Source: Bacteroidota bacterium
GTDB taxonomy: Bacteria; Bacteroidota; Bacteroidia; Sphingobacteriales; Sphingobacteriaceae
DNA length: 64,000 nucleotides
Reading direction: 5' to 3'
Assembly (NCBI GenBank): GCA_023450085.1
Contig: JAEXHI010000024.1
Coordinates: 248,001 to 312,000, forward strand
The position numbers and the translations under genes were made by a program. Of this stretch, positions 1 through 7,094 are shown piece by piece. The notes under the pieces are model-generated. The model was given only the letters and a program-made list of their open reading frames with translations, was not told where the DNA came from and did not search any database. Position 1 is the stretch's first letter, and each line of letters starts with the position of its first letter.

Positions 1-233
1 GCATAGTACACCAATTGTGGCTCTAGCTGCGTGCCGTAAAGCGTATAACCATCGTGGAATTTATTCGAATATTCGTAATTTCTAACGTAATTGAAGTTGT
101 AGAAATTAAGGTGCAGCTCGTTAGTCAAGCTATCTGCAGGGCGAATACGGTTATAGAGATAGTTGTTGTTTAGTTGGGCATTAGCTGTAAGAGCAGCAAG
201 GGAAATTAAAAAAGAAATTATATATTTTTTCAT
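1..233 (-). CDS. Exported protein of unknown function, N-terminal part only
   Basis: An ATG at 231-233 (minus strand) opens a frame that runs off the left window edge, giving about 77 residues. The first 20 residues form a typical signal peptide (MKKYIISFLISLAALTANAQ) with probable cleavage after Ala-19 or Gln-20. The mature part begins with an Asn- and Tyr-rich stretch (LNNNYLYNRIRPADSLTNEL). I do not recognise the family. A periplasmic or outer-membrane location follows from the signal peptide; an outer-membrane beta-barrel is possible but cannot be shown from this fragment. It follows hemJ on the same strand, separated by a palindromic repeat, so it may be a separate transcription unit. 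Confidence 0.6.
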   Translation of the reverse strand, partial: MKKYIISFLISLAALTANAQLNNNYLYNRIRPADSLTNELHLNFYNFNYVRNYEYSNKFHDGYTLYGTQLEPQLVYY

Positions 234-238
234 CTAAA

Positions 239-306
239 AGATTGCTTCGTACCTCGCAATGACGTAACCATGATCGTCATTGCGAGGAGGAACGACGTGG
301 CAATCT
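239..306. repeat. Palindromic intergenic repeat, TGCGAG family, copy 1
   Basis: An imperfect inverted repeat. The left arm contains ATTGCTTCGT and CTCGCAATGACG; the right arm contains CGTCATTGCGAGGAGGAACG and a final GGCAATCT. It fills the gap between hemJ and the next gene. The same arms recur at 4368-4456 and 43629-43707, so this is a dispersed family resembling REP/MITE elements. No coding content. Confidence 0.75.
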
Positions 307-322
307 GCTTGTATTTTTACTC

Positions 323-871
323 TTATTCTCCCTTTTTCTCTCGAGCTTTCTTGTACAGTTTCACAGCAATCATGATCAGTAGTGCCACTCCCATGATTCC
401 GATTAAACCATAAACCCAATCTAATGCACTTTTAAGGATCACTACAAATACAATCGCAATCATAAAAATAGTAGCCAGCTCACGCCATAAACGCAATTGA
501 AAACTACTCCAACGATAACGGTCATTTCTTAAACCAACGATGATCCTGCCACAAATAAAGTGGTAAATAAGCAAGCCTAGTACAAAGCCCAACTTCACCC
601 ACATCCAGTCCATTTGCAATAAGCCACTGTTGATATGGAGCATACACAATCCAGCCACTAAAGAGATCAGCATTGCTGGTTGACAAATGATCTTCCAGAG
701 CGTGGCCTCCATTTTGGTGAATTGTTTCTTCAACACACTTTTTTCAGGCTCATCTTTATCATTTGCCTCTGTATGATAAATAAACAAACTGAGTAGATAG
801 AACAGCCCCGCCATCCAGCTAATTACGAATACGATGTGTACTGCCTTGAAATATTGATAATATTCTGCCAT
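323..871 (-). CDS. hemJ: HemJ-type protoporphyrinogen IX oxidase
   Basis: The 182-residue protein is almost entirely membrane helices (roughly residues 8-28, 62-80, 88-108, 133-152 and 155-172). The HemJ N-terminal signature KAVHIVFVISWMAGLFYL carries the conserved His (His-12), and a Trp-Val-Lys-Leu motif lies in the third helix, as in the HemJ/UPF0093 family that oxidises protoporphyrinogen IX to protoporphyrin IX. Family members are about 140-180 residues, so the length fits, with a charged C-terminal tail. It is the last gene of the hemE side of the haem cluster, 29 bases after hemE. CopD-family annotation is the usual alternative name; the haem context favours HemJ. Confidence 0.82.
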   Translation of the reverse strand: MAEYYQYFKAVHIVFVISWMAGLFYLLSLFIYHTEANDKDEPEKSVLKKQFTKMEATLWKIICQPAMLISLVAGLCMLHINSGLLQMDWMWVKLGFVLGLLIYHFICGRIIVGLRNDRYRWSSFQLRLWRELATIFMIAIVFVVILKSALDWVYGLIGIMGVALLIMIAVKLYKKAREKKGE

Positions 872-900
872 AAAAAATCCCCATTCGGGGATTAAAGTTA

Positions 901-1926
901 TTAATACTTAAACTCTTTCACTACTTCGATAGCATATTTTACATTATCGAAAGGAATATCTGGCATAATGCCATGACCTAGGTTAAAAATGAAACCATTT
1001 TCGCCACGCATGCGCTCAAACAATTTATGTATTTGTGCTTTGATTACTGGTTGGTCTGCATATAAAATATGAGGATCTAAATTTCCTTGTACCGCAATAC
1101 CAGCAGGTAGCGCTTTTTTGATATTCAATAAATCAGCATTCCAGTCAATTGAAACTACATCTGGTTTAGCCTCAGCCATAATTGGAGCAAATACAGAACT
1201 TCCTTTACAGAAAGAAATTACTGGAATATTTGTTCTGTTTAGGCCAGCAATAATTTGTGCATTGTATTGGTGCGAAAATTCTTGGTAATCGTTCCATGAC
1301 AAAGCCAGAGCCCAGCTATCAAACAATTGAAGTGCATTTACGCCAGCCTCAATTTGTAAGTTCAAATAATCGATAGTTACCTTCGCAATTTTAGCTAAAA
1401 GTTTATGCGCTAATTCCGGGCGGTTATGAATCAATAATTTGGTTAGCTTAAAATCTTTAGAAGAACCACCTTCTACCAAATAGCTCATTACCGTAAAAGG
1501 AGCACCCGCAAAACCAATTAAAGGAATACTGCCATTTAAACGTTGCTGTATTACTTTAATCGCATCAGCAACATATTGCAACTTATCCAAGCAGTCTGTA
1601 GCTAAAGCATCAATATCCGCTTCTGTACGCACTGGGTTGGCAAACTTTGGACCAACACCTTGGGTAAAGCTCAAATCGCCGCCCATAGCTTCTCCAGTTA
1701 CCAAAATATCAGAGAACAAAATGGCCGCATCAATTCCCAACAAATCCACAGGCAACATGGTTACATCGGCAGCAATTTCTGGGGTTTTACACATCTCTAA
1801 AAAAGAGTATTTGTTTTTGATTTCCCAATATTGTGGCATAAAACGGCCTGCCTGCCTCATCATCCACACCGGTGGTCTTTCAGTTTGTTTTGAAAATGCT
1901 GCGTCTAAAAATAAATTGTTCTCCAT
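901..1926 (-). CDS. hemE: Uroporphyrinogen decarboxylase
   Basis: Catalyses the four decarboxylations of uroporphyrinogen III to coproporphyrinogen III in the cytosol. The 341-residue length is normal. The N-terminal signature PVWMMRQAGR (residues 19-28) is intact, the catalytic Asp lies in ILFSDILV, and the C-terminal LGHGIMPDIPFDN motif is present. The ATG lies 5 bases after the stop of the upstream TPR gene, and hemJ follows after 29 bases, so the kinase, regulator, TPR gene, hemE and hemJ look like one transcription unit. Confidence 0.96.
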   Translation of the reverse strand: MENNLFLDAAFSKQTERPPVWMMRQAGRFMPQYWEIKNKYSFLEMCKTPEIAADVTMLPVDLLGIDAAILFSDILVTGEAMGGDLSFTQGVGPKFANPVRTEADIDALATDCLDKLQYVADAIKVIQQRLNGSIPLIGFAGAPFTVMSYLVEGGSSKDFKLTKLLIHNRPELAHKLLAKIAKVTIDYLNLQIEAGVNALQLFDSWALALSWNDYQEFSHQYNAQIIAGLNRTNIPVISFCKGSSVFAPIMAEAKPDVVSIDWNADLLNIKKALPAGIAVQGNLDPHILYADQPVIKAQIHKLFERMRGENGFIFNLGHGIMPDIPFDNVKYAIEVVKEFKY

Positions 1927-1931
1927 GTTTT

Positions 1932-2453
1932 TTAATTTGCCAGTTTCTTGGCCTCTTTCTCAATATTTGTAATAATTTCTATAGCTTTTGATGATGTAGC
2001 CAGTTCTTTGGCCTTTTCAACGTAAGCCAAAGCTCTTTCTCCATCCTTTTTTCGGAGCGCTAAGTTAGCCAAATGAATTAAAACATAAGCCTTATCATTT
2101 TTACCACCTAAAGGGAAACGGCTAGCTACCTGAAAGTGAAATTCTGCTTTTTCAAAATCTTCTCTTTTTAAAGCAATGTTGGCACGCATAAACTCGTAAA
2201 ATCCTCTTCTGCCTTTCGCCAAGCGATCAGGGTTAGGCACTTCATCTAAAATTTTCTCCGCCCTATCGTAGTCCGAGTTTTTAAAATACTTAGATGCTAA
2301 AAGAACAGAGCTATGCTTAAAATGGCTCCATAGTATAAAACAGAAAAGCAGGCCCGATATTGCGGCCAGCTGATACTGCTGATAATTGATACTTACCAAT
2401 GCTGAGAGCACAAAAATGCCCATCAGCACAAACCTACCCAGTTTATTATACAT
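1932..2453 (-). CDS. Membrane-anchored TPR-like protein
   Basis: A 173-residue protein with two short N-terminal membrane helices (about residues 8-22 and 28-45) followed by helical repeats of TPR character (for example YFKNSDYDRAEKILDEV, and ALKREDFEKAEFHFQVA near residues 95-112). Its specific role is unknown. The start ATG overlaps the stop codon of the response regulator (TAATG, base 2453 shared), which implies translational coupling. hemE follows after 5 bases. The position suggests a partner or scaffold of the two-component system, or a haem-pathway accessory; that is inference. Confidence 0.75.
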   Translation of the reverse strand: MYNKLGRFVLMGIFVLSALVSINYQQYQLAAISGLLFCFILWSHFKHSSVLLASKYFKNSDYDRAEKILDEVPNPDRLAKGRRGFYEFMRANIALKREDFEKAEFHFQVASRFPLGGKNDKAYVLIHLANLALRKKDGERALAYVEKAKELATSSKAIEIITNIEKEAKKLAN

Positions 2454-3157
2454 TAGTGGATATCCGTAAATTTATAACCCACTCCTCTAATTGAATGGAA
2501 GTACATTGGATTTTTTTGATCTGGTTCAAAATACTTACGGAAAGTAAGGATAAAGTTATCGATAGTCCTTGTTGAAGGATAAACGTCGTAGTTCCAAACC
2601 GTCTCCAAAATCTGTTCGCGGGAAACCGCTTCATTTTTACGCTCAATCAAAAGTTTCAACAACATGGTTTCCTTTTTGGTTAAAGGAACTACCGTACCAT
2701 CATCTTGCTTTAATTCAAAAGAATTAAAATAAATGGTTTTGTCGCCAATTTTGTAGGAGTTAAGCTCTTTTAAATCGTCTGATTTCAAGCTACGTTTTAC
2801 TAAAATACCTACACGTAAAATCAGTTCTTCCAAGTTAAAAGGTTTCACCAAATAATCATCAGCTCCTTTTTTAAGACCCATTACTCTGTCTTCGCTAGTA
2901 TTTTTAGCGGTTAAGAAAAGAATTGGCACTTCAGTATTTTCTAAACGGATGGTTTCACAAACCTGAAAACCGTCCATCTCAGGAAGCATTACGTCTAAAA
3001 CAACCAAGTTAAAGCGTTCTTCTTTAAATACTTTTAATGCCGTTTTGCCGTCTTTAACAGCGTGAACTTTATAACCTTCAAGTTCGAGGTTTAATTTGAT
3101 GGCATCCAACAAGTGATCTTCGTCTTCAACCAGTAGTACTCTTAATTTTTGTGACAT
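2453..3157 (-). CDS. OmpR-family response regulator
   Basis: A 234-residue DNA-binding response regulator. The receiver domain (about residues 5-120) has the acidic pocket EDED at 11-14, the phosphoacceptor Asp-55 in LVVLDVMLPEMDGF, and the conserved Thr/Lys pair in FLTAKN. The C-terminal winged-helix output domain (about 135-230) ends with the family motif RTIDNFILTFRKYFE and SIRGVGYKF. It lies 1 base downstream of the histidine kinase gene and overlaps the TPR gene, so the pair is certainly co-expressed. Placement in front of hemE suggests a link with haem or redox sensing, but the target genes cannot be read from the sequence. Confidence 0.93.
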   Translation of the reverse strand: MSQKLRVLLVEDEDHLLDAIKLNLELEGYKVHAVKDGKTALKVFKEERFNLVVLDVMLPEMDGFQVCETIRLENTEVPILFLTAKNTSEDRVMGLKKGADDYLVKPFNLEELILRVGILVKRSLKSDDLKELNSYKIGDKTIYFNSFELKQDDGTVVPLTKKETMLLKLLIERKNEAVSREQILETVWNYDVYPSTRTIDNFILTFRKYFEPDQKNPMYFHSIRGVGYKFTDIH

Positions 3158-3158
3158 A

Positions 3159-4025
3159 TTAGTTAAATGTTACTTCAAAAATTGCACCGTGAGGTACGTT
3201 ATCTTTAACGCTAATATCAGCGTCGTGGTTTTGTAATACTTCCTTAACAATAAATAAGCCAAGTCCTGTTCCTTTACTTTTACGCACATTTTCATCGCCC
3301 ACACGGTAAAATTTATCGAAAATATGCATCTTTTCATTGTCTGGAATGCCCAATCCCTTGTCTGAAACCACTAATTTCGGCTTTCCGTCATTTTGGCACA
3401 ATTTAACTGTAATTTCGGCACATGGGCCTGAATATTTTACGGCATTTTCTACCAAGTTGTTCACTACCGACGATAGGGCAAATTGATCGCCTTCTATCAC
3501 TACATTATCCTCTATATCCGTAGAAATAATTTGCTCACAACCGCAGGAATGCACTTGCAATCTATCGGTGATTCTAGTCACCAAATCCGAAAAATCAAAC
3601 TTCTCTTTTGGAAAAGAATAAGTCTTGCTCTCAATTTTAGTAGCCAACAACATGTTCTCCACCAAATCATCCAAACGTTCTACATCCTTTAATGAATTTT
3701 TGATCAACACCGTACGCTGTTCTTTATCCAATTCTCTACGCACAATGGTTTGCAAAGAAAGTTTAATGGCAGCAAGCGGAGACTTCAATTCATGGGTCAC
3801 CGAAAGCAGGAAATTCTGTTGGTTCTCATGCAGCTTATCTTCCTTTTTAATGGAAGCATGGATAAAATAAGCACCAATTCCAAGTAAAAACAAGAAAACA
3901 GCCCCTTCGCCCATAATCATCGGCATACGGCTAGGATCAATCTTTACCACCAACATGCCCCAACTAATGAGCTGTCCTAAGGCGTAGAACAACAAAATGT
4001 AAAATATGATAATGGATTTTTTCAT
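3159..4025 (-). CDS. Sensor histidine kinase
   Basis: A 288-residue membrane kinase. Two N-terminal transmembrane helices (about 5-27 and 38-56) enclose only a very short external loop, so there is no sizeable periplasmic sensor domain. The H-box is FLLSVTHELKSPLAAIKLSL with phosphoacceptor His-78; the N-box (VVNNLVENAVKYSG), G1 (VSDKGLGIP), F-box and G2 (KGTGLGLFIVKEV) motifs of the ATPase domain are all present. It is the first gene of the kinase-regulator-TPR-hemE-hemJ run. The signal is probably sensed in the membrane or the cytosol. Confidence 0.93.
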   Translation of the reverse strand: MKKSIIIFYILLFYALGQLISWGMLVVKIDPSRMPMIMGEGAVFLFLLGIGAYFIHASIKKEDKLHENQQNFLLSVTHELKSPLAAIKLSLQTIVRRELDKEQRTVLIKNSLKDVERLDDLVENMLLATKIESKTYSFPKEKFDFSDLVTRITDRLQVHSCGCEQIISTDIEDNVVIEGDQFALSSVVNNLVENAVKYSGPCAEITVKLCQNDGKPKLVVSDKGLGIPDNEKMHIFDKFYRVGDENVRKSKGTGLGLFIVKEVLQNHDADISVKDNVPHGAIFEVTFN

Positions 4026-4107
4026 ATCTATAACCCCGTAACGTGGGACTTAAATTTAATTATTATTATTTGAAAAGCAGTTTCTGTATTCCTTCGGTTA
4101 CAACAGT

Positions 4108-4250
4108 CCCGCTTTTCGTTTCAATCTTTTTGTTGGCATTGCCTTTTAACAGTTGTCATGCTGAGTTTATCGAAGCATCTATTCGCCTAAATCCTTCGAC
4201 AAGCTCAGGATGACACACACAAAAAGTATTTCCACTTCAATCGGGTTTAA
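4108..4250. repeat. Composite nested palindromic repeat, copy 1
   Basis: The outer borders are CCCGCTTTTCGTTTCAATC followed by TTTTTGT on the left, and ACAAAAAGTATTTCCACTTC followed by AATCGGGTTTAA on the right. Inside lies a second palindrome: GTCATGCTGAGTTTATCGAA on the left against TTCGACAAGCTCAGGATGAC on the right. The same outer and inner layers recur at 35876-36052, with the same order and different inner spacer sequence, so the composite is a real repeated unit. Confidence 0.7.
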
Positions 4251-4367
4251 TTTATAAGCCCTCTCCGTCCTTTGGACATCTATTGATCGTTATTAATTGC
4301 ATTTGGCCTCAATGAGCTCGCTACGCTTCGGTTCTCCCCTAAAAAGGGAGAGAATAGCTCCTATGAA

Positions 4368-4456
4368 CGTCATTGCGAGCCTAGCGAAGCAATCCTAGAA
4401 CACATCAAAGAAACTATCGCTTTAAGATTGCTTCGTCGTTCCTCCTCGCAATGACG
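4368..4456. repeat. Palindromic intergenic repeat, TGCGAG family, copy 2
   Basis: Left arm CGTCATTGCGAG and GCGAAGCAATC; right arm GATTGCTTCGTCGTTCC and CTCGCAATGACG; spacer of about 30 bases. It has the same arms as 239-306 and 43629-43707. Confidence 0.75.
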
Positions 4457-4503
4457 ACTAGCCAGCTAAATCTTTAATCTTTGCTCCTTTATCTTTGTTC
4501 CAA

Positions 4504-5805
4504 TTATTTCTCAAAAACAATATCCAATGCTTCAAAAATAGCTTTCTTCGCTTTTTCTAATTCTACTTCGGTATGTGATGCGCTTACAAAACCCACCTCA
4601 TAACCTGATGGGCCAAAGTAAATGCCACGGTTCAATAACTCACGGTGCATGATTTTGAATTTCTCCATACTTGTTGGATCAATATCATCAGCAGTTTTAA
4701 TATCCTTGTTTGTAAAAGCCAACCAGAAAATTGAACCTACCGTAAATATTTTAAGTTCGTAGCCCTTTTCAGTAATGTATGCTTTCAATTCATTCACAAA
4801 AGCTTGTGCTTTGGCATTCAGCTCTTCGTAAAAACCAGGACTACTTAATATACTTAATGCCGCAATACCCGCCGCCATAGCTACTGGATTACCCGAAAGG
4901 GTACCTGCTTGGTAAACGCCACCATCAGGTGAAATATGCGCCATAATTTCGTTTGAAGCACCGTACATACCCACTGGCAAACCACCACCGATGATTTTTC
5001 CATAAGTCACAATATCAGGCTTAATGTCGTAATAAGCGGCTGCACCCTCGAAACCTACCCTAAAGCCAGTAATTACTTCATCAAAAATCAATAAAGCGCC
5101 ATTGGCAGTACAAGTTTCACTTAAAAACTCAACGTAGTCTTTATCTTGAAGCAACAAGCCATTATTTGCAGGAATACCTTCAATAATTACCGCAGCTACA
5201 TCACCTTTAAACTGAGCAAAAGCTTCGGTTACTGCTTGCTTATCGTTCAAACCAATCACAATGGTTTCATCAGCAAATGCTTTTGGCACCCCCGCCGAAG
5301 ATGTTTCTCCGAAAGTCACCAAACCTGAACCCGCTTTTACTAAAAGTGAATCGCTGTGACCATGGTAGCAGCCTTCAAACTTGATGATTTTGTTTCTGCC
5401 AGTATAACCTCTAGCCAAACGAATAGCCGACATTACGGCCTCTGTTCCAGAACTTGTGAAACGAATTTTCTCTACAAAACGATTGTTTTTAATGATCAGT
5501 TCTGCCAGCTCATTTTCCAAAGCTGTTGGTGCACCGAAGCTCATGCCATTTTGCATTACTTCAGTTACTTTCTCTCTGATCTTGGCATTGTTGTGGCCTA
5601 AAATCAAAGGTCCCCAGCTCGCACAAAAATCAATAAACTGGTTACCATCTGCATCCCAAATGTAAGGACCATCTCCTTTTTGGATAAACAATGGCGTTCC
5701 ATAAACTGATTTAAAAGCTCTTACTGGCGAGTTTACCCCACCTGGAAAATAAGTTTTCGATTTCTCGTATAGTTCTGCCGATTTGGCTCTTGATATGTCT
5801 TGCAT
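4504..5805 (-). CDS. hemL: Glutamate-1-semialdehyde 2,1-aminomutase
   Basis: Converts glutamate-1-semialdehyde to 5-aminolevulinate, the step after HemA in the C5 pathway. The 433-residue length is typical. It is a class III aminotransferase fold with the PLP lysine at Lys-270 in TYGKIIGGGLPVG, the cofactor motif FTSSGTEAVMSAIRLARGYTGR, and FDEVITGFR with the conserved Asp. The start MQDISRAKSAELYEKSKTYF followed by PGGVNSPVRAF is the family's canonical N-terminus. It follows hemB on the same strand with a 74-base gap of AGCTAAAAGC-type low-complexity repeats. Its presence with hemA shows that 5-aminolevulinate is made by the C5 route, not by ALA synthase. Confidence 0.97.
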   Translation of the reverse strand: MQDISRAKSAELYEKSKTYFPGGVNSPVRAFKSVYGTPLFIQKGDGPYIWDADGNQFIDFCASWGPLILGHNNAKIREKVTEVMQNGMSFGAPTALENELAELIIKNNRFVEKIRFTSSGTEAVMSAIRLARGYTGRNKIIKFEGCYHGHSDSLLVKAGSGLVTFGETSSAGVPKAFADETIVIGLNDKQAVTEAFAQFKGDVAAVIIEGIPANNGLLLQDKDYVEFLSETCTANGALLIFDEVITGFRVGFEGAAAYYDIKPDIVTYGKIIGGGLPVGMYGASNEIMAHISPDGGVYQAGTLSGNPVAMAAGIAALSILSSPGFYEELNAKAQAFVNELKAYITEKGYELKIFTVGSIFWLAFTNKDIKTADDIDPTSMEKFKIMHRELLNRGIYFGPSGYEVGFVSASHTEVELEKAKKAIFEALDIVFEK

Positions 5806-5879
5806 TTTTTTAAGCTAAAAGCAGAAAGCCAAAAGCTAAAAGCGACTTAGTGCTTTAAGCTTTGAGCTTTTTGCTCAAA

Positions 5880-6848
5880 TTACATCCATTTATTCTCTAC
5901 AATATCTCTAATGTGGTAAGTGGTGATGATGCTTGCTCCTGCTCTTGCGAAAGCGTACATCGTTTCCATTACTACTTTTTGTTCATCTATCCAGCCTTTT
6001 TCTGCGGCAGCTTTAATCATTGAGTATTCACCCGAAACGTTATACACCGCTATAGGCAATTTGGTATTTTGTTTAAGCTTGGCAATCACATCCAAATAAG
6101 CTAAACCTGGTTTCACCATTAACACATCTGCACCTTCGGCTTCGTCTAACAAAGCTTCTCTTAATGCTTCCGCTGGGTTGCGGAAATCCATTTGGTAGGC
6201 TTTTCTATCGCCTTTGTTTGGTGCACAGTCTGCCGCTTCTCTAAAAGGGCCATAGTAAGCCGAAGCAAACTTGGTGGCATGGCTCATTACCGCTACATTT
6301 TCAAATCCAGCGCCATCTAATTTTTCACGGATAGCTGCTACTCTACCGTCCATCATATCTGAAGGGGCAAGCATATCTGCACCTGCTTCCGAGTGATTTA
6401 AGGCCATTTTAGCAATTAACTCTACGGTAGCATCATTTTGCACATAATCGTTATGCATAATGCCACAGTGGCCATGATTGGTGTAAGAACACACACAAAC
6501 ATCAGTAACGATATACAAATCATCACCAAACTGCTTTTTAAGTTCCCTTACCGTTACAGGCACTAAAGAATTGGTATCGTAAGCAGATTTTGCATCTTCG
6601 CTTTTTTCATCGCCTACACCAAACAACATGATTTTGTTAACGCCTAGGTTTAGGCCTTTCTCTACGTCTTTCAATAAAGTATCGGTAGAAAAATGGCTGA
6701 TGCCTGGCATGGCATCTATGGCATGGGTTACATTATTTCCTGGAACTACGAAATAAGGATAGACAAACATGTCTTTCGACAGCTTAGTTTCGGCCACCAT
6801 TTCTCTTACAATGGGATTTTTCCTTAGCCTACGTGGTCTGTGCAACAT
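5880..6848 (-). CDS. hemB: Delta-aminolevulinic acid dehydratase (zinc type)
   Basis: Condenses two 5-aminolevulinate molecules to porphobilinogen. The 322 residues are full length. The Schiff-base lysines are Lys-193 (SHATKFASAYYGPFREA) and Lys-246 (DVLMVKPGLAYLD). The metal site carries Cys-118, Cys-120 and Cys-128 (DVCVCSYTNHGHCGI), the cysteine-rich pattern of the zinc-dependent class rather than the aspartate-rich magnesium class. The gene lies between hemCD and hemL on the same strand. The 246-base gap upstream holds a strong hairpin (6908-6938). Confidence 0.97.
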   Translation of the reverse strand: MLHRPRRLRKNPIVREMVAETKLSKDMFVYPYFVVPGNNVTHAIDAMPGISHFSTDTLLKDVEKGLNLGVNKIMLFGVGDEKSEDAKSAYDTNSLVPVTVRELKKQFGDDLYIVTDVCVCSYTNHGHCGIMHNDYVQNDATVELIAKMALNHSEAGADMLAPSDMMDGRVAAIREKLDGAGFENVAVMSHATKFASAYYGPFREAADCAPNKGDRKAYQMDFRNPAEALREALLDEAEGADVLMVKPGLAYLDVIAKLKQNTKLPIAVYNVSGEYSMIKAAAEKGWIDEQKVVMETMYAFARAGASIITTYHIRDIVENKWM

Positions 6849-6907
6849 AATTGGTATTTTAGATATGAGTATCTAGTATTGAGATTTTGATAGTACAAAA
6901 ATGCAAA

Positions 6908-6938
6908 GACAGAAACATTATATTCTTATGTTTCTGTC
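6908..6938. terminator. Perfect 11-bp hairpin between hemCD and hemB
   Basis: GACAGAAACAT pairs with ATGTTTCTGTC around a 9-base loop. It lies 157 bases after the hemCD stop and 60 bases before the hemB ATG. On the minus strand it is followed by CTTTGCATTTTT, so it could end hemCD transcripts or act as an operator or leader element of hemB. The terminator call is uncertain. Confidence 0.45.
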
Positions 6939-7009
6939 ATTTGTAAAGTCTTTACGTTAGGTTAACATTCTTTATGGTCATACTTTAGAGATTCCTCCTA
7001 TCGTCGGAA

Positions 7010-7082
7010 TGACAAAAAGGACAATGCTCATTTCAGATCCTTCGAAAGCTTGCCCCAATTACTCTGGAAGCTCAGGGATAAC
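7010..7082. repeat. Degenerate GGAATGAC / AGCTCAGG palindromic repeat
   Basis: The segment starts TCGTCGGAATGACA and ends with AGATCCTTCGAAAGCTTG and AAGCTCAGGGATAACA. This resembles the inner palindrome of the composite repeats at 4108-4250 and 35876-36052 in degraded form. It sits directly downstream of hemCD. Confidence 0.5.
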
Positions 7083-7094
7083 AAAGAAGAAAAT

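Larger units (their letters stand above)
4026..4503. other. Intergenic region packed with palindromic repeats
   Basis: There is no gene in this 478-base gap between hemL and the histidine kinase. It contains a composite nested repeat (4108-4250), a small TCTCCC/GGGAGA hairpin (about 4333-4353) and a TGCGAG-family palindrome (4368-4456). The kinase promoter must lie near the right part of 4026-4100, but I could not define it. Confidence 0.7.

Noticed and set aside
239..306. Insertion sequence
   Set aside because: Only short inverted-repeat arms without a transposase gene; the same applies to all palindromic elements in this window.
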